Source: Candidatus Eiseniibacteriota bacterium
GTDB taxonomy: Bacteria > Eisenbacteria > RBG-16-71-46
Length of the DNA stretch: 48,055 nt
Direction of reading: 5' to 3'
NCBI GenBank assembly: GCA_016710095.1
Contig: JADJLL010000026.1
Coordinates: 1 to 48,055, forward strand
Shown: positions 8,750 through 16,921 of the stretch, one piece after another
How the letters are laid out: the number at the start of each line of letters is the position of its first letter
How positions within the stretch are numbered: position 1 is the first letter of the stretch
The notes under the pieces: model-generated
Told to the model about the DNA's origin: nothing
The model's database searches: none
The model's input: only the letters and a program-made list of their open reading frames with translations
Made by a program: the position numbers and the translations under genes

Positions 8750-8786
8750 CGCCGCCGCCGCGCTGCCGCGCGGGACGCGACTCGGC

Positions 8787-8792
8787 TATCCT
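8787..8792 (+). promoter_or_regulatory. Possible -10 box upstream of pepD
   Basis: TATCCT lies 64 bases before the pepD start in the 107-base gap after the helicase gene. No good -35 is visible, so this is a weak call. It fits the recurring pattern of TAnnnT boxes upstream of genes in this window. Confidence 0.3.
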
Positions 8793-8856
8793 GCGCGCGT
8801 TCCCGCGGGCGCGACCGCGTCCGCATCGTGACGAAACATCTCACCACGAGCCGACC

Positions 8857-10314
8857 ATGCCCCGCCACGCACTCGATGGACTCGAGCCCGCGCTTCTCTG
8901 GGACTACTTCTCGCAGCTGTCGCGCATCCCGCGCGAATCGAAGAAGGAACGCGCCGCCGGCGACTTCGTCGTGAAGGTGGCCAAGGAACTCGGACTCGAG
9001 CACGCGCGCGACAAGGCGGGCAACGTCGTCGTGCGCAAGCCGGCGTCGCCGGGCCACGAAGGCCGCCCGAGCGTGTGCCTGCAGAGCCACCTCGACATGG
9101 TGTGCGTGAAGCGCAACGACAAGAAACACGACTTCGCGCGCGACCCGATCACGCTGCTGCACGAGGACGGCTGGGTGAAGGCCGACGGCACGACGCTCGG
9201 CGCCGACAACGGCATCGCCGTGGCGACGAACCTCGCGTTCATGGCGGACCGCTCGCTCGAGCACGGCCCGCTCGAACTGCTCTTCACGGTGGACGAAGAG
9301 ACCGGCCTCACGGGCGCCAAGGCGCTCGAGCCCGCGCTTCTGAAGAGCCGCACGCTCCTCAACCTCGACTCCGAGGACGAAGGCGTGCTCACGGTCGGCT
9401 GCGCCGGCGGCGCCGACACGGTCGCCACGTGGACGCTGGCCACCGACGCGGCGAAGGCCGGTTCGGTCGCGCTCGACGTGCGCGTGACCGGCTGTCTCGG
9501 CGGGCACTCGGGCGTCGAGATCCACACGCAGCGCGGCAACGCGATCAAGATGCTCACGCGCGTGCTCGTGGCGCTCGAAGCGTTCGACGCCCGCGTGATC
9601 AAGTTCGAGGGCGGCTCCAAGCGCAACGCGATTCCGGCCGAAGCGGCCGCGCGCGTCGCGGTGCCCAAGGCGAAGGTGGAGGAGGCGAAGGCCGCGGTGC
9701 AGGTGATGCGCGGCGTGCTCATCGACGAGATCCGCGCGATCGAGCCGAAGCTGGACGTGGTCGTCGAGAGCGTGAAGGGCAAGCCGGCCCGCGTCTGGAA
9801 GCGCGCCTTCCAGCGCAACGTGCTCCGGGCGCTGCAGGGCCTGCCGCACGGCGTCCTCAAGATGAGCGCCGCGATCCCCGGGCTGGTCGAGACCAGCACG
9901 AACGTCGCCGTGCTGACCCAGACGCCGAAGGCACTGACGCTGGCCACCAGCCAGCGCAGCCTGGTCGAGTCCGAGCGCGACGAGGCCGCCGACGGCGCTC
10001 GCGCGGTGCTCGAACTGAGCGGCGCAACCGTGCGCCCGGCCGATCCTTACCCGGGATGGGCGCCGGACATGCAGTCGCGCATCCTCGCGACCGCCGTGCG
10101 CGTCCACCGCGACGTGTTCGGGCGCGAAGCCGAGGTCGTGGCGATCCACGCCGGACTCGAGTGCGGCATCATCGGCAAGAAGATCCCGGGCATGGACATG
10201 GTCTCGCTCGGGCCGACCATCAAGGGCGCGCACTCGCCCGAGGAGCGCGTGGACGTCGGCACGGTCGAGCGCTACTGGAACTACCTGCTCACGATCCTGC
10301 GCAACGTCGAGTGA
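8857..10314 (+). CDS. pepD: Beta-alanyl/aminoacyl-histidine dipeptidase PepD (M20C)
   Basis: 485 residues, the usual length for cytosolic PepD. It hydrolyses Xaa-His and other dipeptides using two metal ions. Metal and catalytic blocks are present in order: HLDMVC (His78, Asp80), the bridging Asp in GADNGIAV, DEETGLTGA (catalytic Glu and ligand Glu), NLDSEDEG (ligand Asp), and the C-terminal family signature HAGLECGIIGKK...GAHSPEERVDVGTVERYW. The dimerisation/lid insertion is also present (CLGGHSGVEIH). The ATG at 8857 is chosen by homology, as the frame is open upstream. Together with the M3 and M28 peptidases in the window it points to peptide-based nutrition. Confidence 0.93.
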   Translation: MPRHALDGLEPALLWDYFSQLSRIPRESKKERAAGDFVVKVAKELGLEHARDKAGNVVVRKPASPGHEGRPSVCLQSHLDMVCVKRNDKKHDFARDPITLLHEDGWVKADGTTLGADNGIAVATNLAFMADRSLEHGPLELLFTVDEETGLTGAKALEPALLKSRTLLNLDSEDEGVLTVGCAGGADTVATWTLATDAAKAGSVALDVRVTGCLGGHSGVEIHTQRGNAIKMLTRVLVALEAFDARVIKFEGGSKRNAIPAEAAARVAVPKAKVEEAKAAVQVMRGVLIDEIRAIEPKLDVVVESVKGKPARVWKRAFQRNVLRALQGLPHGVLKMSAAIPGLVETSTNVAVLTQTPKALTLATSQRSLVESERDEAADGARAVLELSGATVRPADPYPGWAPDMQSRILATAVRVHRDVFGREAEVVAIHAGLECGIIGKKIPGMDMVSLGPTIKGAHSPEERVDVGTVERYWNYLLTILRNVE

Positions 10315-10340
10315 CGCTCGAAGTCCCCGGCGCAACCTCC

Positions 10341-10378
10341 GGCCCGCGCGCGTGCAGCGACCTGCACATGCGCGGGCC
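10341..10378 (+). terminator. Long hairpin after pepD
   Basis: The arms at 10341-10357 and 10362-10378 pair over 17 positions with one G-T pair and one mismatch, around a 4-base loop. It starts 27 bases after the pepD stop. There is no T-run, so it may act as an mRNA 3'-end stabiliser rather than a classical intrinsic terminator. Confidence 0.5.
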
Positions 10379-10538
10379 GAATCATCTCGTATCCCGCCGG
10401 AGTCGTGGCGCCCACATCGCGTATGGCGGAATCCTTCCGCTGCTAGCCTTTCGTCGCGTTCGAAGCCATCCCCACGATCTCGACCGCACTCCCGGTGACC
10501 GCAACGTGCGGCGCGCCGGGAGCCGAAAGGAGCGCACC

Positions 10539-11270
10539 ATGCGTCACCGCTACCTCGCAGCCTCGCTCGTCACGCTCGCATTGCTCGCGGCCATCCCGGC
10601 CGCCGCGCAGAATCCCGGGCTCTACTCGTCGGCGCTTCGTCCCGGCATGCACTCCGGTGTGCAGACCGGCCGCGCCTCGACGTCCCGCGTGTTCGTGAAC
10701 TCGGGCAATCCGAAAGTGTTCGACGCCCAGTCCTGGAGCGGCGCGACGCTCGGCCTGCAGTGGGAGATCCGCTGCGGCGTCGAGAACACGCTGACTCCGC
10801 CCGACTACTCGCTCTACAACTCCGGCACAGGCACGGGACTGATCACGTTCCACCAGACGTTCACGGGCGGTACGTTCACGTTGTACTCGGATCCGTCGAT
10901 GCCGCAGAACTGGGTTTCGACGCCCTCGGTGAACGGCACGCTCTCGACGACCAGCGTCGTGAGCCAGGTCCAGATGGTGAACTTCGTGCCGATCGCGTCG
11001 AGCTTCACGGGCACGACCACCGGTCACTTCGAATCGGGCTGCACGCTCGACTTCGCCATGTCGAACGGGTTCGGAGTGGGTGAGACGCCTTACCTCGCCA
11101 AGCCGGCGACGTACCCGGAGTTCCTCGCGGCGGACTGCTCGCCCGCGGATGCGGCGCACCAGTTCGGCACCTGGGGTGACGTGAACGACATCATCGTCTC
11201 CATCAACAACGACTGCGCGACGCCGGCGCAGCGTTCGACGTGGGGACAGCTGAAGTCGATTTACCGGTAG
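10539..11270 (+). CDS. Secreted protein of unknown function
   Basis: 243 residues. MRHRYLAASLVTLALLAAIPAA ending in AAAQ is a clear Sec signal peptide, so the mature chain should be exported. The remainder is rich in Thr, Ser, Gly and aromatic residues with beta-strand character (for example TFTGGTFTLYSD and SFTGTTTGHFESG) and has four spaced cysteines, suggesting a compact beta-rich periplasmic or surface protein. I recognise no family. The start is fixed by an AAAGGAG site 7 bases upstream; a TAGCCT box at 10444-10449 may be its -10. It is followed by the terminator hairpin at 11302-11332. Confidence 0.7.
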   Translation: MRHRYLAASLVTLALLAAIPAAAQNPGLYSSALRPGMHSGVQTGRASTSRVFVNSGNPKVFDAQSWSGATLGLQWEIRCGVENTLTPPDYSLYNSGTGTGLITFHQTFTGGTFTLYSDPSMPQNWVSTPSVNGTLSTTSVVSQVQMVNFVPIASSFTGTTTGHFESGCTLDFAMSNGFGVGETPYLAKPATYPEFLAADCSPADAAHQFGTWGDVNDIIVSINNDCATPAQRSTWGQLKSIYR

Positions 11271-11292
11271 GCAAAGCGGCGCCAGCCGCCTG

Positions 11293-11298
11293 TATAGT
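11293..11298 (+). promoter_or_regulatory. -10 box for the M3 oligopeptidase gene
   Basis: TATAGT, five of six matches to the consensus, lies 61 bases before the ATG at 11360. The -35 region is weak. The start point would fall near 11305, inside the 5' arm of the terminator hairpin of the upstream gene. Confidence 0.5.
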
Positions 11299-11301
11299 GC
11301 C

Positions 11302-11340
11302 GGGCCTCGCGGACTCGCTGTCCGTGAGGCCCGTCTGTTT
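11302..11340 (+). terminator. Intrinsic terminator of the secreted-protein gene
   Basis: GGGCCTCGCGGAC (11302-11314) and GTCCGTGAGGCCC (11320-11332) form a 13-base stem with one G-T pair and a 5-base loop, followed by GTCTGTTTT. It lies 31 bases after the stop of the secreted unknown gene and overlaps the promoter of the next gene. Confidence 0.75.
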
Positions 11341-11359
11341 TCCGTACCGGAGAGATCCC

Positions 11360-13468
11360 ATGCGACGCCTGCTCGTCCTCGTCTCGCTGTTCGCCGCCAC
11401 CTCAGCCCTGGCCCGCCCGACCATGCCTGATTCGCTCGCCGCCAACCCGCTCGTCGCCGAATGGACCACGCCGTTCGGAGTGCCGCCCTTCGACCAGATC
11501 AAGGAGCCGCACTACCTGCCGGCGTTCCGGTTCGCGTTCGCCGAGCACACGCGTGAGGTCGAGGCGATCGCGACGAACAAGGCCGCGCCGACGTTCGAGA
11601 ACACGATCGTGGCGCTCGACGAGGCCGGCGCGCTGCTCAACCGCGTGAGCGCGGTGTTCGGCGGGCTGTCCGGCGCCGAGACCACGCCGGCCCTGCAGTC
11701 GATCGGCAAGGAGATCGCGCCGCTGCAGGCCTCGCACCGCGACGACATCATGCTGAACGCCGCGCTCTTCGCCCGCGTCCATGCGGTGTGGGAGAAGCGC
11801 GCGTCGCTGAAGCTCGCGCCGGACCAGCTGACGCTGCTCGAGCGCACGCACCGCGACTTCGTCCGCGGCGGCGCCATGCTTTCCGACGCGCAGAAGGAGC
11901 GCTTCCGCGCGATCAACGGTGAGCTGGCCGCGCTGTCGGTCAAGTTCCGCGACAACCTGCTGCACGACACGAACGCGTTCCAGCTCTTCCTGTCGACGCC
12001 CGAGGAGCTCGCCGGGCTGCCGGAGCGCGTGAAGGCCGGCGCGGCGGACGCCGCGAAAGCGGCAGGCAAGCCGGGCCAGTACCTGTTCACGCTGCAGGCG
12101 CCGAGCTACGGCCCGTTCATGCAGTACGCGGCGAACCGCGAGCTGCGCAAGAAGATGTTCGACGCGTACACGACGCGGGCCGATCAGGGCGACGCGTACG
12201 ACAACAAGCCCGTGCTCTCGCGCATCGTCACGCTGCGCGCCGAGCGCGCGAAGCTGCTCGGTTACGCGACGCACGCGGACTACGTGCTCGCCGAGAACAT
12301 GGCGCACACGCCAGCCGAGGTGGACGACCTGCTGCAGCGGCTCTGGAAGCCCGCGCTGAAGGTGGCCGCGCGCGAGGCCGCGGACCTGCAGGCGGCGGCG
12401 AAGGCCGACGGCAAGGCGTTCGCGATCGAGCCCTGGGACTGGTCGTACTACACCGAGAAGATCCGCCAGCAGCGCTACGACATGGACGAGTCGGCGCTGC
12501 GCGCGTACTTCACGCTCGACAACGTGCGCGAGGGAGTCTTCCGTACCGCGAACCGGCTCTACGGGCTCACGTTCACCGAGCGCAAGGACCTGCCGGTCTA
12601 TCACTCCGAAGTGCGCGCGTTCGAGGTGAAGGACGAGAAGGACCAGCACCTCGCGGTCTTCTACTGCGACTACCACCCGCGCGCGGGCAAGCGCGGCGGA
12701 GCGTGGTCGGGCACCTACCGCGGCACGAGCGTGCACGGCGGCAAGTCGATTCGCCCGGTCATCGTGAACGTGTGCAACTTCTCGCGGCCCACCGGCGGCG
12801 ATCCCGCGCTGTTGTCGCTCGAGGAGACCGAGACGCTGTTCCACGAGTTCGGGCACGCGCTGCACTCGATGCTGTCGCAGGTGCGCTACGAGGGCGTCGC
12901 GCGCACGCCGCAGGACTTCGTCGAGCTGCCCTCGCAGGTGATGGAGAACTGGACGCACCAGCGCGAAGTCCTGCAGGAGTTCGCGAAGCACTACCGCACG
13001 GGTGAGGTGATCCCCGCGGCGATGCTCGAGAAGCTCGAGGCTGCCGGCCGCTTCAACCAGGGCTTCGCGACGACCGAGTACCTCGCGGCCTGCCTGCTCG
13101 ACATGAAGTGGCACACGCTCGCCGAGCCGGTCGGTCCGCTCGACGTGTCGGCGTTCGAGCGCGACGCGATGACGGCGGCCGGCCTTCCTTCCACGATCGT
13201 GCCGCGCTACCGCAGCACGTACTTCCAGCACGTGTTCGCCGGCGGCTATTCGAGCGGCTACTACAGCTACGTGTGGGCCGAGGTGCTCGACGCCGACGCG
13301 TTCGAGGCGTTCAAGGAGAAGGGCATCTTCGATCCCGCGACCGCGCGGTCGTTCCGCACGAACGTGCTCGAGCGGGGCGGGAGCGAGGACGTGATGACGC
13401 TGTACGAGCGCTTCCGCGGCCGCAAGCCGTCGGTCGAGCCGCTGCTCGAACGGCGCGGTTTGAAGTAG
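11360..13468 (+). CDS. M3-family zinc oligopeptidase (peptidyl-dipeptidase Dcp-like), exported
   Basis: 702 residues. MRRLLVLVSLFAATSALA is a signal peptide, so this M3 peptidase should act outside the cytoplasm on short peptides. The zinc site HEFGHALH is at residues 495-502 (His495, Glu496, His499), with the third ligand in the downstream helix around FVELPSQVMENW. The architecture is all-helical as in Dcp/OpdA/thimet peptidases, and the C-terminal motif YSYVWAEVLDADAFEAF is typical of Dcp. The start is supported by a CGGAGAG site and by the signal peptide. 17 bases separate it from the next gene, so the two may be cotranscribed. Confidence 0.92.
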   Translation: MRRLLVLVSLFAATSALARPTMPDSLAANPLVAEWTTPFGVPPFDQIKEPHYLPAFRFAFAEHTREVEAIATNKAAPTFENTIVALDEAGALLNRVSAVFGGLSGAETTPALQSIGKEIAPLQASHRDDIMLNAALFARVHAVWEKRASLKLAPDQLTLLERTHRDFVRGGAMLSDAQKERFRAINGELAALSVKFRDNLLHDTNAFQLFLSTPEELAGLPERVKAGAADAAKAAGKPGQYLFTLQAPSYGPFMQYAANRELRKKMFDAYTTRADQGDAYDNKPVLSRIVTLRAERAKLLGYATHADYVLAENMAHTPAEVDDLLQRLWKPALKVAAREAADLQAAAKADGKAFAIEPWDWSYYTEKIRQQRYDMDESALRAYFTLDNVREGVFRTANRLYGLTFTERKDLPVYHSEVRAFEVKDEKDQHLAVFYCDYHPRAGKRGGAWSGTYRGTSVHGGKSIRPVIVNVCNFSRPTGGDPALLSLEETETLFHEFGHALHSMLSQVRYEGVARTPQDFVELPSQVMENWTHQREVLQEFAKHYRTGEVIPAAMLEKLEAAGRFNQGFATTEYLAACLLDMKWHTLAEPVGPLDVSAFERDAMTAAGLPSTIVPRYRSTYFQHVFAGGYSSGYYSYVWAEVLDADAFEAFKEKGIFDPATARSFRTNVLERGGSEDVMTLYERFRGRKPSVEPLLERRGLK

Positions 13469-13485
13469 GCCGGAGGGTCGAACGC

Positions 13486-14097
13486 ATGAAGATCGCGATC
13501 ATCGGCGCCGGCAACGTCGGCGCGGCGCTCGGCAAGGGCTGGAGCGCGAAGGGCCACGACGTGGTGTACGGCGTGCGTGGCGAGGGCAGCAAGCGTCCGG
13601 ACGATCCGGCGGCTCGCACGGCGCCGGTCGCCGAGGCGGCGCATGGCGCCGAGGTGGTCGTGCTCACCGTGCCCTACGGCGCGCTCGAAGCGGCGATCGG
13701 CTCGCTCGGCGACCTGACGGGCAAGATCGTCTTCGACTGCACGAATCCCGTCGGGGCGGGCTTTCGTTCGAGCGCGCCCGCGGGTTCGTCCGCGGGGCAG
13801 CAGGTCGCGCAGTGGGCGAAGGGGGCGCGCGTCGTGAAGGTGTTCAACACGACGGGCTTCAACGTGATGCTCGACCCGAAGTTCGGGAACGAAGCCGCGA
13901 CCATGTTTCACTGCGGCGACGACGCTGAGGCGAAGGCCGTGGCGGCGCGGCTTTCGGCGGACCTCGGCTTCGAGCCGTTCGACGCCGGCCCGCTGTCGCA
14001 GTCGGACCTGCTCGAGCACCTCGCGCTGCTCTGGATCTCGACTGCGATCGCGCACGGTCACGGGCGCGACATGGCGTTCCGGATGGTGAAGCGCTGA
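13486..14097 (+). CDS. NADP oxidoreductase, coenzyme F420-dependent family
   Basis: 203 residues. The N-terminal Rossmann motif MKIAIIGAGNVGAALGKGW carries the GxGxxG dinucleotide loop, and VVLTVPYGALEAAIG, FDCTNPV and VVKVFNTTGFNVM follow the order seen in F420H2:NADP+ reductase-like proteins. The family transfers hydride between NADP and F420 or reduces other substrates; many bacterial members do not use F420, so the substrate is uncertain. A GGAGGG ribosome site precedes the ATG. It sits 17 bases after the M3 peptidase gene and its stop nearly abuts the stop of the convergent LysR gene. Confidence 0.85.
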   Translation: MKIAIIGAGNVGAALGKGWSAKGHDVVYGVRGEGSKRPDDPAARTAPVAEAAHGAEVVVLTVPYGALEAAIGSLGDLTGKIVFDCTNPVGAGFRSSAPAGSSAGQQVAQWAKGARVVKVFNTTGFNVMLDPKFGNEAATMFHCGDDAEAKAVAARLSADLGFEPFDAGPLSQSDLLEHLALLWISTAIAHGHGRDMAFRMVKR

Positions 14098-14098
14098 C

Positions 14099-15049
14099 TC
14101 AGCGGCGACGGGCCGGGCGGGCGCCGCGTGCGGCCCGCTTCGGCTTCGCCGTGAACATCTCCGTCCGCGCCGCGCTCGTGATCGCGGTCACGGCGGGGTG
14201 CGTCAGCTTCCGCTCGGCGCTCACCGCGTAGAACTTCTGCCGGCAGTCCTCCGCCCGGCCCAGGCGTACGAGGCCGTAGCGCTCGAGCGCCTCGTGCTCG
14301 GCCACGGTCGGCACCGGCAGCACGCCGAGACCGTCCGCCGCGGCGATCTTGAGCAGCGCGGCGTCGTCGAACTCCGCCACGACGTTCGGCGTGAGCGCCT
14401 GCGCGAGCAGCCACTGGTCGAGCGAACGCCGCAGGGCCGTGCCGTGCGTGGGCAGCAGCAGCGGCGCGCCGTCGAGCGAGCGCGGGAACTTCTTCCCGAG
14501 CTTCGCCGCGAGCCTGGGGTGGGCGAGGAACGACACGCCGCACTCGCCGAGCTCGTGGTTGAAAGCGCGCAGGTTCGGCGTGCTCGGCGCGGGCTCGTCC
14601 GCGAGCACGACGTCGAGCCGGTGCGCCGCGAGCTGCACGAGCAGGTCGGCCACGGACGCCTCGGTCACGACCGCCTTCACGGGGCGGTCGAGGTGGAACA
14701 CGGGACGCATGATCGCGTACCCGACCAGCTTCGGCAGCGCGTCGGTCACGCCGATCGCGACGCGCAGCGGGCGCAAGGCGCCCTCGTTCGCGGACGACGC
14801 CGTGAGCTCGTCGCCGAGCGCGAAGATCTGCTCGGCGTACTCGAACACGCGGCGTCCGGCTTCGGTGAGCGCGAGCCCGCGGCCGTCACGCCGCGTGAGC
14901 TTCTCGCCGAGCTGGTCCTCGAGCGCCTTCACCTGCGCGGAGATCGTGGGCTGCGACACGTGCAGGCGCTCGGAGGCGCGCCGCAGGCCGCCTTCGCGCG
15001 CCACCATCCAGAAGTAGCGGAGCCAGTGGTAGTTCAAGGTCGTGGACAT
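14099..15049 (-). CDS. LysR-family regulator, NhaR-like
   Basis: 316 residues. The N-terminal winged helix begins LNYHWLRYFWMVAREGGLRR and continues with RLHVSQPTISAQVKALEDQL, the order and spacing of NhaR, the LysR-type regulator of sodium/proton stress genes in enterics. A periplasmic-binding-like effector domain follows. The frame stays open to an ATG at 15100, but the start at 15049 is preferred because NhaR homologues begin at this point and because a perfect palindrome (15063-15077) would otherwise lie in the coding region. The C-terminus ends in a basic Lys/Arg/Ala tail. The target genes are unknown; the divergent HPF-like gene is the nearest candidate. Confidence 0.85.
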   Translation of the reverse strand: MSTTLNYHWLRYFWMVAREGGLRRASERLHVSQPTISAQVKALEDQLGEKLTRRDGRGLALTEAGRRVFEYAEQIFALGDELTASSANEGALRPLRVAIGVTDALPKLVGYAIMRPVFHLDRPVKAVVTEASVADLLVQLAAHRLDVVLADEPAPSTPNLRAFNHELGECGVSFLAHPRLAAKLGKKFPRSLDGAPLLLPTHGTALRRSLDQWLLAQALTPNVVAEFDDAALLKIAAADGLGVLPVPTVAEHEALERYGLVRLGRAEDCRQKFYAVSAERKLTHPAVTAITSAARTEMFTAKPKRAARGARPARRR

Positions 15050-15062
15050 GGCGGGCAGTCTA

Positions 15063-15077
15063 TTCGGTCTGACCGAA
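15063..15077. promoter_or_regulatory. 15-base palindrome, probable LysR-type operator
   Basis: TTCGGTC-T-GACCGAA is a perfect 7+7 inverted repeat lying 14 bases upstream of the LysR start and 125 bases upstream of the divergent HPF-like start. LysR proteins usually bind dyads of this kind in the divergent intergenic region and repress their own gene. Confidence 0.55.
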
Positions 15078-15109
15078 GAATGCATTCGAAACGTCGACAT
15101 ATTCAGAAG

Positions 15110-15165
15110 GGCCCGGATCCCCGATGTTCTTCCCGTCGCGGCGAGGCACGGGAGGGTCCCGGGCC
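15110..15165 (+). other. Possible leader hairpin in the HPF-like mRNA
   Basis: GGCCCGGATCC (15110-15120) and GGTCCCGGGCC (15155-15165) pair at 9 of 11 positions across a 34-base loop, between the LysR palindrome and the HPF-like start. It could be a leader structure; chance pairing is possible in such GC-rich DNA. Confidence 0.25.
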
Positions 15166-15201
15166 GGTCGCGGTGGGAAACAGCACAGGGAGGATCTCGA
15201 C

Positions 15202-15531
15202 ATGAAGCTCGACTTCCGTCTCCGCGGTTTCAAGAGCAGCGCCCGTATCCGTGAGTTCGTGGAGCGCCAGCTGGACCGGCTGCCGTACCTGGGCCCCGTG
15301 ACCGACGCGCAGGTCGTGCTCGTCCGGGCTCGGGGCGTGACGCCCGCCTGGAGCGCGAGCGCGCACCTCGCGGTCCCGGGACCGGACCTCAAGGCCGAGG
15401 CCCGCGACCACACGTTCGAAGCCGCCTGGCTCAAGGTGATGGACCACCTCCACGACCAGATCAGCGACCGGCGCGAGCGCCGCCGCCACCGGCTCGACGA
15501 GCGTCACCGGCCGCGCAAGGCCGGACGTTGA
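15202..15531 (+). CDS. HPF/RaiA-like ribosome hibernation factor
   Basis: 109 residues: MKLDFRLRGFKSSARIREFVERQLDRL...VTDAQVVLVRARGVTPAWSA... followed by a basic tail DRRERRRHRLDERHRPRK. The beta-alpha-beta-beta-beta-alpha pattern and size match the short ribosome-associated inhibitors (HPF/YfiA/RaiA) that bind the 30S decoding centre and dimerise or silence ribosomes in stress. The central sequence is divergent from Escherichia coli RaiA, so it may be a variant. An AGGGAGG site 8 bases upstream fixes the start at 15202. It is followed by the zinc-ribbon and TerC genes on the same strand, a possible stress operon. Confidence 0.75.
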   Translation: MKLDFRLRGFKSSARIREFVERQLDRLPYLGPVTDAQVVLVRARGVTPAWSASAHLAVPGPDLKAEARDHTFEAAWLKVMDHLHDQISDRRERRRHRLDERHRPRKAGR

Positions 15532-15598
15532 GCCGCAGACCTCCGGACCCGGACAGCCCCGCCGACCACGTTTCGCCCCAACGGGAGGAACCGAAGCC

Positions 15599-15892
15599 AT
15601 GAACGCGCTGAGTCTCAAATGCCCGCGCTGCACCGCAGCCGAACTCGTCGTCAGCGAGCGCAACACGATCGAAATCGACGTCTGTCCGTCCTGCCGCGGC
15701 GTCTGGCTCGACCGCGGCGAACTCGACAAGCTCATCGAACGCTCGCTGCAGTGGCGCTCCTCGAGCCGGCGCGACGACGACGACGACGATCGGCACGAAC
15801 GCCACGAACGCTACGAGCGGCACGATCGCGACGACGACACCTACGGGAAGCACCGACGAAAGAAGTCGTGGCTCAGCGAGCTGTTCGACTGA
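15599..15892 (+). CDS. TFIIB-type zinc-ribbon protein with charged tail
   Basis: 97 residues. The N-terminal zinc ribbon has CPRC at 9-12 and CPSCRGVWLDRGELDKLI at about 29-46, the signature of the zf-TFIIB family of small bacterial proteins. It is followed by a low-complexity linker rich in Asp, His, Arg and Glu (runs of Asp, then repeats of RHERHERYERH) and a short C-terminal KKSWLSELFD. The ribbon probably binds one zinc; the His/Asp-rich linker could bind more metal. The function is unknown. A GGGAGG site lies 12 bases before the ATG. It is placed between HPF-like and TerC genes, 67 bases after the former and 49 bases before the latter. Confidence 0.82.
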   Translation: MNALSLKCPRCTAAELVVSERNTIEIDVCPSCRGVWLDRGELDKLIERSLQWRSSSRRDDDDDDRHERHERYERHDRDDDTYGKHRRKKSWLSELFD

Positions 15893-15941
15893 TGCCACGC
15901 CCGACCACGATCACGACCACCCCTGAACGCCGAGGTACCAC

Positions 15942-16889
15942 GTGCTGACCGTTCCTCCCATCGCCTGGATCGGATTCGGAATCTTCTTCCTGGTGATGCT
16001 CGCGCTGGACCTCGGCGTGTTCCATCGCCGCAGCCACGTCGTGACGTTCCGCGAGTCGCTCGCGTGGACGCTCACGTGGGTGACGCTCGCGCTGCTCTTC
16101 GGCGCCGGCCTCTGGAAGTTCGCCGGCCACGACAAGGGCGTCGAGTTCCTGACCGGCTACCTGCTCGAGCTGTCGTTGAGCGCGGACAACGTGTTCGTGA
16201 TCGCGATGCTGTTCACGTACTTCGCCGTACCCGACAAGTACCAGCACAAGGTGCTCCTCTGGGGCGTGATCGGCGCGGTCCTCATGCGGTTCGCGATGAT
16301 CCTCGGCGGCACGGCGCTCGTGAAGGAGGCGGCCTGGGTGCTGTACGCCTTCGGCGGGCTCCTGATCGTGGCCGGCGTGAAGATGCTCGCGAACAAGGTG
16401 GAGGAGGTCGAGCCCGAGAAGAATCCGCTCGTGCGGATCTTCCGCAAGCTCATGCCGGTCACCAAGGACTTCCACGGCGGGAGCTTCTTCGTGAAGGACG
16501 GCGTGCGCTGGGCGGCCACGCCGCTGTTCGTGACGCTGCTCTGCGTCGAAGCGGCGGACCTCGTGTTCGCGATCGACTCGATCCCGGCCATCTTCTCCGT
16601 GACGCTCGATCCGTTCATCGTCTTCACGTCGAACGTGTTCGCCATCCTCGGCCTGCGCTCGCTGTACTTCCTGCTCGCCAAGGCGGTGCATTCGTTCCGC
16701 TACCTGAAGCCGGCGCTCGGGCTGGTGCTCGCGTTCGCGGGCGTCAAGATGCTCGTCGCGCACACGGCGTGGAAGATCGACAACCTCGTCGCGCTGGGCG
16801 TGGTCGCGCTCACGCTGACGGCGGGCGTCGTCGCCTCGCTCGTGCACCGCGCTCCGGAACCGAAGGCGGCCGAAGCGGCGGCGGATTGA
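15942..16889 (+). CDS. TerC/Alx family integral membrane protein
   Basis: 315 residues starting at GTG 15942. It has about seven to nine membrane helices with the family landmarks FFLVMLALDLGVFHRRSH near the start, LELSLSADNVFVIAMLFTYF (the conserved SxDN segment) and VEAADLVFAIDSIPAIFSVT, which hold the acidic residues thought to bind metal. TerC/Alx proteins are linked to manganese efflux and to tellurite and alkaline-pH responses. The C-terminal tail is cytoplasmic and Ala/Glu rich. A GAGG site precedes the GTG. The stop overlaps the -35 box of the promoter for the next gene. Confidence 0.92.
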   Translation: MLTVPPIAWIGFGIFFLVMLALDLGVFHRRSHVVTFRESLAWTLTWVTLALLFGAGLWKFAGHDKGVEFLTGYLLELSLSADNVFVIAMLFTYFAVPDKYQHKVLLWGVIGAVLMRFAMILGGTALVKEAAWVLYAFGGLLIVAGVKMLANKVEEVEPEKNPLVRIFRKLMPVTKDFHGGSFFVKDGVRWAATPLFVTLLCVEAADLVFAIDSIPAIFSVTLDPFIVFTSNVFAILGLRSLYFLLAKAVHSFRYLKPALGLVLAFAGVKMLVAHTAWKIDNLVALGVVALTLTAGVVASLVHRAPEPKAAEAAAD

Positions 16890-16915
16890 ACCGGACCGGC
16901 GCCGGTCGTTAGAGT
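16886..16915 (+). promoter_or_regulatory. Sigma70-type promoter placed for a leaderless transcript (yciH)
   Basis: TTGAAC (16886-16891), an 18-base spacer and TAGAGT (16910-16915). The yciH ATG at 16922 comes 6 bases after the -10, with no ribosome site in between. The -35 overlaps the terC stop codon. Confidence 0.55.
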
Positions 16916-16921
16916 GCGCCC

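Noticed and set aside
15050..15100. An upstream start giving a longer LysR protein
   Set aside because: The extra 17 residues match nothing in LysR proteins and the region contains the operator-like palindrome.
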